NCBI GenBank assembly: GCA_003255065.1
Contig: QAOA01008740.1
Coordinates: 253,434 to 317,433 of the forward strand
DNA from: Cercis canadensis
Lineage: Eukaryota > Streptophyta > Magnoliopsida > Fabales > Fabaceae
DNA length: 64,000 nt
Direction of reading: 5' to 3'
Part shown: positions 55,046 through 64,000 of the stretch, one piece after another
Layout of the letters: the number at the start of each line of letters is the position of its first letter
Numbering within the stretch: the first letter of the stretch is position 1
Notes under the pieces: generated by a model
What the model saw: only the letters and a program-made list of their open reading frames with translations
Database searches by the model: none
What the model was told of the DNA's origin: nothing
Position numbers and translations under genes: made by a program

Positions 55046-57427
55046 TTATTGATATTCTTCGGTCCCATTTGCTGTGTCGTCTGTGTTATTATCCGTGTTG
55101 GACAATGGATCGACTGCTGCGACTGCTCCCATTGCTGTGATCCCAGGCACCACTTGCATAAATGCCTTAAATCCTCTCTTAAATATATCCTGTAAAAAAA
55201 CAAGAAACACAAGATCGATGGTAACTCAACAGTGTAATAACATTCCCTTGGGGAATCATCAGAATCTCAAAATTTTAGAATTTTCAATTATGAATATACT
55301 TTATTATAGCAAATTTTTTTAGTGTGTAGATAGAATTGGCCCACGATACATAAGTTACCAGCATATAAAAGACCATATTGATAGTATGTGACAATACAAA
55401 TTTAGCAAACTGTAATTGAAAGCAAATAAAAATGCATAGAGATTTACTCACCCTTTTTCTCCTTCTTTGTTGATTAATTCCCCTAGAGGAGAGAGTTCCA
55501 GTAGAGGACAGAGAGGAATTTGTCTGCACAACAGAAAGTCAGAAAGGGAATTAGATAGATAAAATTATCATTCATTTATATCAATCTCTACTCATGAATT
55601 ACAGGAGCACATGTTCTTGTACGTATGGAAGTATTGCTTCTGGAGGGAAAAAGAAAATCGAAAATAGTGATGTTATTTTTGCACCTGCAAATACACATCG
55701 ATGCTCCACTCTTTGGTTTCGTCTTCTTTAATTACCTGCACATACCTTAGGGAAGGAAACATGTTCTTCAAATTTCCCAATTCATATTTCAGATTCTTCA
55801 GATGATTAAGACGCAAAATTTCCACTTTCCATGTGCCTTCCATCTCATGATTCAAACGTGTGAGTTTCCCTCCCTTGATATATAGCTTCTTCAATTCTTT
55901 TAGTTTACTTGGACTTAGCCATTTTGGTAGGTCCTTGTAAGGAAGGCCCTCAAAATCCAATTTATCCAAAGATGGTGGAAAAGAGAAAGACTGTTTCTCA
56001 ACTTGCTCTTTGTGTTTCTCAGAAACTACACCCCATGATATTTTGAGGCGACGAACTGATTTCAAATCTTCCAACTTTTGAAACTCTCCTTCCTGAATCA
56101 CAGCTTCACTCCCTATATGTATACTGAGTCGCTTGAGTTTATCTAGCTTTCCAAGATCGCGTATTCTACAAGGAGTCTTGTTTAAATTTCCAATAACAAA
56201 TCCCTTGAGAACCTGGAGGGAAGTGAGCTTGTCAACCCCCTTTGGCATGCTTTCAAGCAAGTAACACTCAGATACATCAAAATGCGTGAGCTTTTTTAAC
56301 GGTGAAATATCATCAGGCAATGTTTCCAAATTGTGACATGCTTTGAGATCAAGAATTTCAAGGCTGATAAGTTCAACGATGGAATTAGGAAGTGCAGTTA
56401 TTCTCGAAATCCCACCGAGGCTAAGATACTTCAAATGCTTTTGAGTCCTTAAATCTTTTAGGAATGCTTCATTCTCAACTTCAATGTGATGTGTTGATAT
56501 ATCCTGCCAACGACCCAGCTGAAGCACCACTAACTTCTCCAGATCACCTAGCCATTTAGATCTAAACCTGACATAACTTTTATTCACATTAAAAATGGTC
56601 CTCAAATTCTTGTTTTTGGATACATTCTCATATGAAAGAATGATCCTCCAATAATCATCACTGGGTCCATTTTGTGACAAATTTTCATCACCTCTTACCA
56701 AACAAACACGCCTAGAGGTGGTAATATCAAAACGTGGTATTCCTCTGGAATCAAAGTGGAGGAGATCAGCGTTTTTAGCCAAGGAAATTAACAAGTAACG
56801 GATCCAAGGGTGAATTCGACATTTACTTACTGAAGGGTTCTTGCCATTACCAAAGGGGGTAATTAACTCGAGTTTTAAAAGCTCTTCAAATATTTCTTCG
56901 CCTTTTTCCTCCGTTGGGATCAGACCCTCCCCAATCCACCAATAAATTAAAGGCCTTTTCCTTAGAACAGCATTTTCAGGGAAAATTGACAGAAAGACTA
57001 AGCAAAACTTGAGATGGGATTCTTGAAGGTAATCATAACTCATCTGAAGATTTTTCATGGCTGAATCTTTTAAAATCTCCATGTCCAACTCAGATAGTTC
57101 TGGACGCTCTTCTGAGGTTGATTCATTAGTGGATAGCTTTTGCTGCGGTTCGGATTGAGAAACTGTCTTGTTTATCTTATCAATGTCTGCACCGAAGTGG
57201 TCGAGTATTGAATGGATGTTGGACTGAGTCCTGTTATTCGTCAATTGCTCAAGCTGTTGTTCCCTTTCATTGATCACTTGTGTTCTCATACTGCTCAGCT
57301 TATCCTCAATCTTCTTAATCTTTTGAACTAATGCATCATCTTCATTCTTGTTCATTTGTTGGTCGGTGTTACTCTTGTCATTTGGCAATGCAGGCACAGC
57401 TTCCTCAATCTCTGCTGGAGTTGACAT
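55046..57427 (-). CDS. CC/winged-helix/LRR protein, RPP13-like protein 4 family, lacking the NB domain
   Basis: Three exons, all phase 0: 57427-55685, 55523-55452 and 55189-55046. Splice sites are CAG|GTGCAA with TTGTGCAG|A, and AGG|GTGAGT with TTTTTTACAG|G. The product has about 652 residues from MSTPAEIEEAVP; an upstream in-frame ATG at 57574 would add 49 residues and is less like the family as I know it. Residues 31-62 form a coiled coil. Residues 124-190 resemble the winged-helix (ARC2) part of plant NLRs (SYDYLQESHLKFCLVFLSIF then YWWIGEGLI), and CRIHPW is at the MHD position. About eleven irregular leucine-rich repeats follow to ~575. P-loop, kinase-2 and GLPL motifs are absent. Exon 2 ends RRRKR and exon 3 gives an acidic tail. 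No stop or shift breaks it. It may be a helper, decoy or adaptor in immunity; that is inference. Confidence 0.82.
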
Positions 57428-57952
57428 TTTTCGAATTGAAGAGATTAAGTTGATGAAATGTTTTGTGGCGGCGGCTGGAGAGAGGTATTGATGAAAGATG
57501 AAGTTGCACGCCAAGAATTGAGCTACTTTATTTTTTAGGGTAAGGTTACCCTTGCTCTTTCTGAGGAAAAACAAAGTAGAAAGCTCTAATGGTTTATTTT
57601 TCTTTTCAAATTTAAATTGGCCTTGGAGAGAAAGTAAGAACGAGAATTTAATAAAATATTAATTACAAATTAGTTTTTTAAAAAAAACTTATATCCATAA
57701 AAAAATAGTCTATAATTTATTAAATTTTAAATATTTTAAGAATTATTTTATTTGATTTGATATTTTAGACAAGCAAAATAGTGTTCATATTAAAGTACCT
57801 TAAGGATATATTATAATTTTATTTTATATCAAATAAAAAATCAAATTCTGAATATATTCAGAAGCTATTCTCTCTATATATAATTTTAATCTCACCTACA
57901 CAAGCTTATTCTCTATATCAAATGCTTAATTAATAGTTAAAAATGATTATAA
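57428..57952. other. Upstream region of the resistance-like gene
   Basis: 57428-57574 is open in frame with the gene and is probably 5' leader. 57575-57952 is AT-rich. The minus-strand promoter should lie here; several TATA-like words exist (for example near 57885-57892) but none is decisive. Confidence 0.4.
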
Positions 57953-57967
57953 TTTTTTTTTTTTTTT
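57953..57967 (-). other. LINE poly(A) tail
   Basis: A run of 15 T on the plus strand just outside the LINE's last sequence 'gatagaaaaagag', i.e. an A tail on the element strand. It fixes the 3' end. Confidence 0.8.
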
Positions 57968-57989
57968 GATAGAAAAAGAGAAAATAGCA

Positions 57990-60900
57990 TTAAGCATCAA
58001 AAGCCAAGTCAGCAACAAGAAAACTTGGTGGACTATGGCACCAAGAGAAGAGAACAGAAACATTAACAGAAGCAAAAACAGCTAATGCATCAGCAGTATG
58101 GTTCACTAATCTAGGAACCCAGTGGAAAGAAAAACCATGGAGATTAGCACACAAGTCCTGGATGTCATCCAGCACCAAGCCCAGGGAGGTAAGGTTCCGA
58201 GTCCTACGCTTCAGGGCCAGCATAATGGATTGAGCGTCGCCTTCAACCTGGAGATATCGAATTCCTTCCTCCAAGGCTCTTCGAACTCCTTCTCTACAAG
58301 CCATAGCTTCTAAAGTTTCAACAGAGGTTGCTCCCTCCATGGACATTGCCCAGGCTGAGATAAATCTACCCTCACTGTCACGAATTATCCCACCTAAACC
58401 TCCACTCCCAGAACTAGTAAGCGAAGCATCCACATTCAACTTGAAGTAAGGAGCATTTGGACGTTCCCAGGTAGCCCTCCGCTCACCTCTCACGCTCGGA
58501 TGTTGCACTAGGCAGCTGGTTATCTCTTCCAACAGAGACATTGACTTACGGATAACAGTCACCACAGAAGTCCTTGGCTTACCCAACCGGATATCATTTC
58601 GCCTATTCCACAGGTTGTAGCAGACCATGGTCAGTTTAACAATCCTTTCCTCTTCCCACCCCATGCATGCCCGGGTAAACCAGTCCATAAAGGTGGCAGC
58701 AGAGCACACTTCTGGCCCAAGATCAAACTCCATGGCATTCCAAACTCCATGCACCTCTGGACAAAAGAAGAAAGTATGCATAATGGTCTCCTGCTCAGCT
58801 TGACAGAGAGGGCACGAGTTCCATATATCTAAACCCCTGCCAGCTAGAGCATTAGTAGTAGGAAGAATATCTCTGCAACACCTCCATAAGAAGAGCCGGT
58901 ATTTGTTAGGAGCACTGATTCTCCAAACCCTCTTCCAAACCCTCTGGACAGTAGGATTTGTCTCCTGACACCGCTAATTTACCAAAGCTTGGTAGGCAGT
59001 CTTGACTGAAAAAACACCATTCTTGGAGAGCTTCCAACACAGACAATCTCTTTGACTTCTAATACTAAGAGGAAGGCCACATATCAAACGTGCTTCTGCC
59101 TCATTGAAATGCTCGAAAACCATGGGGACATTCCAACCAACTCTGTCTGTTAAGAAGAGCTCCTTTACGTGGGAACTAGCCAATTGATGAGGTAATACAG
59201 ATTGGACCAAACTGCCATCTACGTGAGGAAGCCATGGATCAGCACCGATCACCACCCGCTCTCCATTACCAATGCGCCACAAAAGATTCTGCTTTAGGAC
59301 AGGGAAACCAGCTCGGAGACTCCTCCAGGTGTAAGACGGTCTCCCTCCTACAGGTGCTTCAAGCAAAGCCCCATTTGGAAAATATTTAGCTTTAAGAATA
59401 GTGGCAAGAAGAGACTCTGGATTTTGCAATATTCGCCACCCTTGTTTGGCAAGCATCGCCACATTAAAATCCTCCAAGTTTCTAAAACCGAGGCCTCCAA
59501 ACTTTTTTGGGACAGCAAGCTTTTCCCAACTAACCCAATGCATCTTGTTAGAATTCGATGTATTTCCCCACCAAAACTTAGCCATAAGTTGATTGAGCTC
59601 ATGACACAAAGATTTCGATAATCGAAAGCAACTCATGGTATAAGTAGGTATAGATAAAGCGATAGCATTGATCAGAATCTCTTTCCCTGCTTTAGACAAT
59701 AGCTTCTCACGCCACCCCTGAAGTCTTTTCCACACCCGCTCTTTCAAGGACTGGAAAGCCTCATTTTTACACCTTCCCACCATGGTTGGCAGCCCCAAAT
59801 ATTTTTCATTGAAAGCCACAGTAGAGACACCAAGAATATGCATAATAGCCTCCCTGTCCATACTCCTACAACAAGGACTGAAAAAAATCCCTGACTTTTG
59901 GAGATTTATTTGTTGGCCAGAACATGCTTCAAAATCAACCAACATTCTTTTAATCTCAATACTTTCTCCGATCGAAGCTCGAGAAAAAATTAGACTGTCA
60001 TCTGCAAAAAAGAGGTGAGACACCGATGGAGCTCCCCTACACACTCTAACCCCTGAAATAGCACCATTAACCTCTGCATCATGCAAAAGAGCACTCAACC
60101 CCTCAGCACAGATCAGAAAAAGATAAGGAGAAAGCGGATCCCCCTGGCGTAAGCCCCGCTCTGGGATAATTAGGCCATGTTGAACCCCATTGATAATAAC
60201 CGAGTAGGACACGGATGTAACACAAGCCATAATAATCTTTATCCATCTTTCAGCAAAACCCAACTTATGCATCATAGCTTCCACAAAACCCCATTCCACA
60301 CGGTCATAAGCCTTACTCATATCGAGCTTCAGAGCCAAATAGCCCTCTTTGCCCGTGCGCTTAGCCTTTAGAGCATGCATAAGCTCGTAAGCAATCATCA
60401 CATTATCAGAAATTTGGCGATTTGGAACAAAAGCGCTTTGAGTCAATGAAATCACATCCGAGAGAATGGGTTTCATTCTGTTGGCTAGGACCTTGGAAAT
60501 AATCTTATAAAGAACATTGCATAAGCTAATAGGTCGAAACTGAGACATAACCTCAGGGCTATTAACTTTCGGGATCAAGACAATATGTGTAAAATTCAGC
60601 TCATCAATAGGCACTCCTTTATTGAGAAAATCCAGCACTGCATTGACCACTGTATTCCCCACCACACTCCAATACCGTTGATAGAACAATGCAGGAAAAC
60701 CGTCAGGGCCTGGGGCTTTTGTTGCACCCATCTGAAACACTGCTTCTTTGATCTCTAATGCTGAGAAATCCCTCAAGAGGTTTTGGTTCATAGACTCTGT
60801 CACTCTAGATGACACCACACTAGTAACTGCGGAGAAATCAGAAATATTGGACGACGAGAAAATCTCTGTAAAGTACTTGACTGCAACTTCGCCTATTTTA

Positions 60901-62072
60901 TTAGGGTCGCTCTGGATAACACCATCCTCATCCTTGAGTTTCTTTATAGAATTTTTCTTCTGTCGATTAGAGGCTCTTTGATGAAAATAACGGGTATTTT
61001 TGTCTCCTTCCTTCAACTACTGAACTCTAGATCGCTGCTTCCACATTAATTCCTCCCGTTCAAGTAGTTCATTTAATTCATTTTTCAATCTCCGTTGCCT
61101 CTGTAAATTATCATAATCCGGTCTCTGAACTCTAATCCACTTGAGTTGTGACTGAATCCTTCTAATGTGTCTCCCCACATGACCGAAAGTGTGTTCATTC
61201 CAGGCTGACAAACACTCACTGGTATTTTTTATCCTCTGCTGCATCATTGGAATAGCTTCCCCTTCCGAGACACTACGCCAACAGTCACTAACTAGCTTAT
61301 CACATTCCCCATGTCGAGTCCACATTTTTTCAAAACGAAACCGCTTTGTAGGGCGTGGAGAAGCATTGAAAGAATCAGATACATGAATTAGAATAGGAGA
61401 GTGATCTGAGACACTAATATCAAGATGCTGTACCTTCACAGAAGGAAAAAGTCTCTGAAAATCTATGGTAGCAAGAGCACGGTCCAATCGCACCCGAACA
61501 TTATCTTCGCCACCTCTACCATTACACCAAGTGGACTGGCTTCCCTGATAACCCAGATCCTGAAGTTCTGCAAAATCAACAGCTTCCCTGAAAGCGCGCA
61601 TTTGAGACTCCGGTCTATCTACTATACTACATTGCTCGTGTCCTTGTAGTATCTCATTAAAGTCCCCCACCACCAACCAACTTTGATTATCGGTCCTTTT
61701 TAGAGACCTCAGAGTATGCCAACCATGGTGTCGCAAATGGGTGACTGACTCACCATAAAAACCAGTGAAGTGCCACTTATCCTTTTCCCCATCATCCACC
61801 CAAACATCAATATGAAACTTAGAAAACGAAACTATCTCAACAGAAACATCATCCTGCCAAAGCAAACCCAATCCACCCCTCCTACCTTGACAAGCTACAC
61901 CAAAACCATTGGAGAAACCAACCCTCCTTTTAAACACATCCCACTCACCACTAGTTAACTTGGTCTCACAAAGGAAAACCAGCTTAGGAACTTGTTGCCT
62001 CAATAAAAGGCTAAGAGCTCGAACTGTACGTGGGTTCCCAAGCCCACGACAGTTCCAACTTAATATATTCAT
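57990..62072 (-). pseudogene. LINE ORF2 (endonuclease, reverse transcriptase, RNase H), two nonsense codons
   Basis: One frame of 1,361 codons interrupted only by TAG at 61019-61017 and TAG at 58976-58974. Residues 1-~230 are an APE-type endonuclease with SWNCRG, FLCETK, VVGDFNE and VSDHSP, all key residues present. RT spans ~430-690: KAPGPDGFPALFYQRYW, PISLCNVLYKIISKVLANRM, LKLDMSKAYDRVEW, RQGDPLSPYLFL and the catalytic FFADDSLIF. The zf-RVT segment with CPLCQAEQETIMHTFFFC follows. The RNase H at the C-terminus has FKLNVDAS, ETLEAMACREG, VEGDAQS and NHTADALAVFA. The protein would nick the target and prime reverse transcription from the 3' hydroxyl. The first stop is exactly between endonuclease and RT; the second precedes zf-RVT. 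Confidence 0.9.
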
Positions 62073-63855
62073 TGATGACGGCGGGACTGCCCAGCAGTCA
62101 CCGCCCCTCCCATAGCTTCACTTCCATCACCCACCACCTTACCTTTCTTCCCTACTTGGATAATCTCCAACTCCATAGCTTCACATGCGGAGGAAACCTC
62201 CATGGCTTTTCTTTTTTCAGCATTACCACCCACCAGCCCTTTGTCTCCNCAGCATTACCACCCACCAGCCCTTTGTCTCCCACACTCACTTTCCTTGCCA
62301 TTCTTTTCCACTTTCGAGATGAAAGACCCTCCTCCTTAGCTACTGGAATTGTAAGATCATTCTCACCAGGCATATGCCTAGCGCCAAGCGCCTGCCTTCC
62401 CGAAATACTTGGAACAACGACACTCACCTGCTCCGCCACATTAGTGCCCATGCCCTCTGTATTCACACCTTCAGTGCCAGCCACCCCAACGCCACCTACA
62501 AAAACTTGCTGTAGCGACCCCAGCTGACCCACGACAGCCATGTCCTGTAAATTAGCATTATCACTAGTTCCACCTTTATCCCCCTCACCCCTCTTCCTTG
62601 CCATTTTTTTCCACTTCTGAGTTGTAGGACAGTGCTCATTGACTGCTGACTGGTTGTTGCCACCCTCTCCGATAGCCTGCCCTTCAGCATTTCCCTGCAA
62701 CTCATGAACAAGGGGTACCTCGACGTTAACCTGCTCGGCGACACCACAATCATCACCTGCGGTGTTCGCCAGCTTAGTCACAGCCAACACTGACCCATGA
62801 GCATTCTCGTTCAGTATTATCCCAGAGGGTCCCCCTTTCAACGTAACCTGTTGGTCGCGAGCATGTAAACTTGCACCCATATTTGACCCCACATCAGGAC
62901 CACCCCTACAGCAGTTCGTCGGAACCCCCCTCATGCATCCATTAGTGGTCGTAAAGTCCACGTTAATCAGTGGATCTTTTCCAGCATTATGAACAGGAGC
63001 CACTGATAACTTAGCTAGGATAGAAGATAAATCTTCGGTATGAGAAGTTACCTGGCGTCGCATGGAAACTGGTTCATCAGTGCGCTCTGAAACATTTGGG
63101 TTCCTGTTTTCTGAATCGACCACCACCCGACGTCCCAAGGCTTCCCCACGCAACCATGGTCCTCGTTTCTTCTCTTGCACCTGACCCTTCAAATCATCCT
63201 CCAAGAAAGTTTCACACATCCTCTCTTCATGGCCAAGCTTTCCACAGTAGTAACAAAACTGAGGAAGCCTCTCATACTTGAAGTCCACCCAGAATGCCCC
63301 GTCGTCCTTACTTGCCAGTCGCATGCCATGTCTCAACGGGGAGGAGACATCTATCAGTACCTGCACTTTCAAGATCACCCCCACCTTCCCTTGAACTCGA
63401 AACTGCCCCACATCTATCACCTTACCCAGTCGTGCCCCAAGTTTCCTGCCCATTGCTTGGGTTTGACAGTGTATAGGCAAGCCCCACACTTGCACCCACA
63501 CTTGCACTTCATTTAGGAGCAGAGAATGACTAGAGCGATCCCTATCCCACCTTTGGACCAACAAATAACTATTTTTATAGATCCAAGGGTTACCTCTAAG
63601 GACACGCCTCAGAGCTATCTCTTCATCAAAGAAAAACTGGAACACCTTTGGCGCCAACTCCACCACCCGAAAACCCTTAGGACTGCCCCACATGCCATAT
63701 AAGACATTTTGCAAGACACCACAAACCACAGGTTTGTCAGATATAACTTTCCCCACCAAGCTATTGGAACACGTCTTAATACCCTCAGCAACGTCGTCGT
63801 CAGAAATTTGGAGAACCTCCTCCTCGTCTCCTCCATGCCCAGCAGTATCTGCCAT
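62069..63855 (-). CDS. LINE ORF1, DUF4283 and CCHC zinc-knuckle protein
   Basis: Probable start at 63855 (MADTAGHGGDEEEV); an in-frame ATG at 63930 exists but adds only leader-like residues. Residues ~20-150 are a DUF4283 domain (PWIYKNSYLLVQRWD, VQVWVQVWGLPIHC). CYYCGKLGHEERMC (CX2CX4HX4C) lies at ~200. A long low-complexity linker follows. ORF1 proteins of this class bind element RNA. As assembled, a 31-bp repeat around the N at 62249 shifts the frame and gives a stop at 62152. Reading only one copy of the repeat keeps the frame open to a TGA at 62071-62069 that overlaps the ORF2 ATG (62072-62070). I take the frameshift as an assembly artefact. Confidence 0.8.
62218..62280. other. Single N with 31-bp flanking duplication, probable assembly seam
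   Basis: The stretch cagcattaccacccaccag plus the next eleven bases (to 'tctcc') occurs immediately before and immediately after the N at 62249. This is what two overlapping contig ends look like when joined without merging. Confidence 0.8.
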
Positions 63856-64000
63856 CGATGGATGAACACAACCCACGCTACCCTCCAAGAGATACGAGAC
63901 AGAACTCGGACAGATGGTGCACGGCAGCACAAAAAGAGGCAGAGTGACAAAGCACTACGGCGGCTCTACTCTAGGGCGAAAACCCTAGGAGAGAAAAAAT
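63856..64000 (-). other. LINE 5' leader
   Basis: GC-richer leader in front of ORF1 containing 'cctagggttttcgccctag', a small palindrome, close to the window edge. Its outer end and target duplication are outside the window. Confidence 0.55.

Larger units (their letters stand above)
57953..64000 (-). mobile_element. Nearly full-length L1-type LINE
   Basis: Minus-strand non-LTR retrotransposon. The 3' end carries an A tail (T run 57953-57967 on the plus strand). ORF2 (62072-57990) encodes endonuclease, reverse transcriptase, zf-RVT and RNase H; ORF1 (63855-62069) encodes a DUF4283 and CCHC protein. The 5' leader reaches at least to 64000, the window edge. Only two nonsense codons in ORF2 and one seam in ORF1 are seen, so it is young compared with all LTR elements here. 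It lies 380 bp upstream of the resistance-like gene. Confidence 0.92.

Noticed and set aside
62152..63930. LINE ORF1 taken as ending at 62152
   Set aside because: That end depends on a 32-base shift caused by the duplicated sequence around the N; the other frame leads to the ATGA overlap with ORF2.
1..64000. Bacterial-type systems (CRISPR, operons, restriction or toxin systems)
   Set aside because: Repeats are TE-derived, there are no regularly spaced spacer arrays, and genes have plant introns and TE domains.

Overview
This is plant nuclear DNA, most likely from a eudicot. The evidence is plant-type Ty3/gypsy retrotransposons (Athila-like and Tat/Ogre-like), a Mutator-like element carrying gene fragments, a plant L1-type LINE, CC-NBS-LRR fragments and one intron-bearing RPP13-like resistance-protein-type gene. 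I cannot name the species. There are no rRNA or tRNA genes, CRISPR arrays or bacterial features. About 90% of the window is transposable-element sequence in nested, decayed layers.

Layout. 1-2831: remnant of an Athila-like element with a broken accessory ORF. 2832-8832: Athila-like element B (minus strand) with LTR, polypurine tract, gag, protease and a tRNA-Asp primer site; the reverse transcriptase to integrase block is gone and the 5' LTR is cut at an N. 8834-10880: CT/GA-rich Mutator-like (Pack-MULE-type) element holding a captured MCTP-type C2 gene start and a CC-NBS-LRR fragment. 10881-11744 and 23800-25324: Athila-like element F, split inside its integrase by element D. 11745-23799: Tat/Ogre-like element D (plus strand) with LTRs of 2.6-2.9 kb, a gag remnant and no pol; a 1.4-kb solo LTR of the element C family sits in its 5' LTR. 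25325-31049: Athila-like element C (minus strand), broken at 31050 by the LTR of Ogre-like element E (31050-33753, with a 241-bp N gap). 33916-43506: near-complete but dead Tat element G with gag, protease, RT, two RNase H domains, integrase and a spliced antisense accessory gene. 43507-54067: LINE fragment, a MULE-type MITE with a perfect 9-bp target duplication, a CC-NBS-LRR N-terminal fragment, CACTA-like termini, a third Ogre-like LTR (H) and two tandem duplications. 55046-57427: the only convincing host gene, a three-exon CC/winged-helix/LRR protein without an NB domain. 57953-64000: a nearly intact L1-type LINE on the minus strand with two overlapping ORFs and only two nonsense codons in ORF2.

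Insertion order that can be read: F, then D into F's integrase (target duplication agtgt/agcgt), then a C-family LTR into D's 5' LTR; E into C. Five tandem duplications of 219, 295, 478, about 512 and 693 bp recur in the TE-rich part. Unresolved bases at 34, 8833, 47061-47071 and 62249 mostly look like assembly seams, because short duplicated sequence or abrupt element truncation flanks them.

The items most worth follow-up are the antisense, apparently spliced gene inside element G, the shared ~190-bp subrepeat array and conserved box in three different Ogre-like LTR families, the MULE that joins an MCTP promoter/start with a resistance-gene fragment, and the NB-less resistance-like gene.
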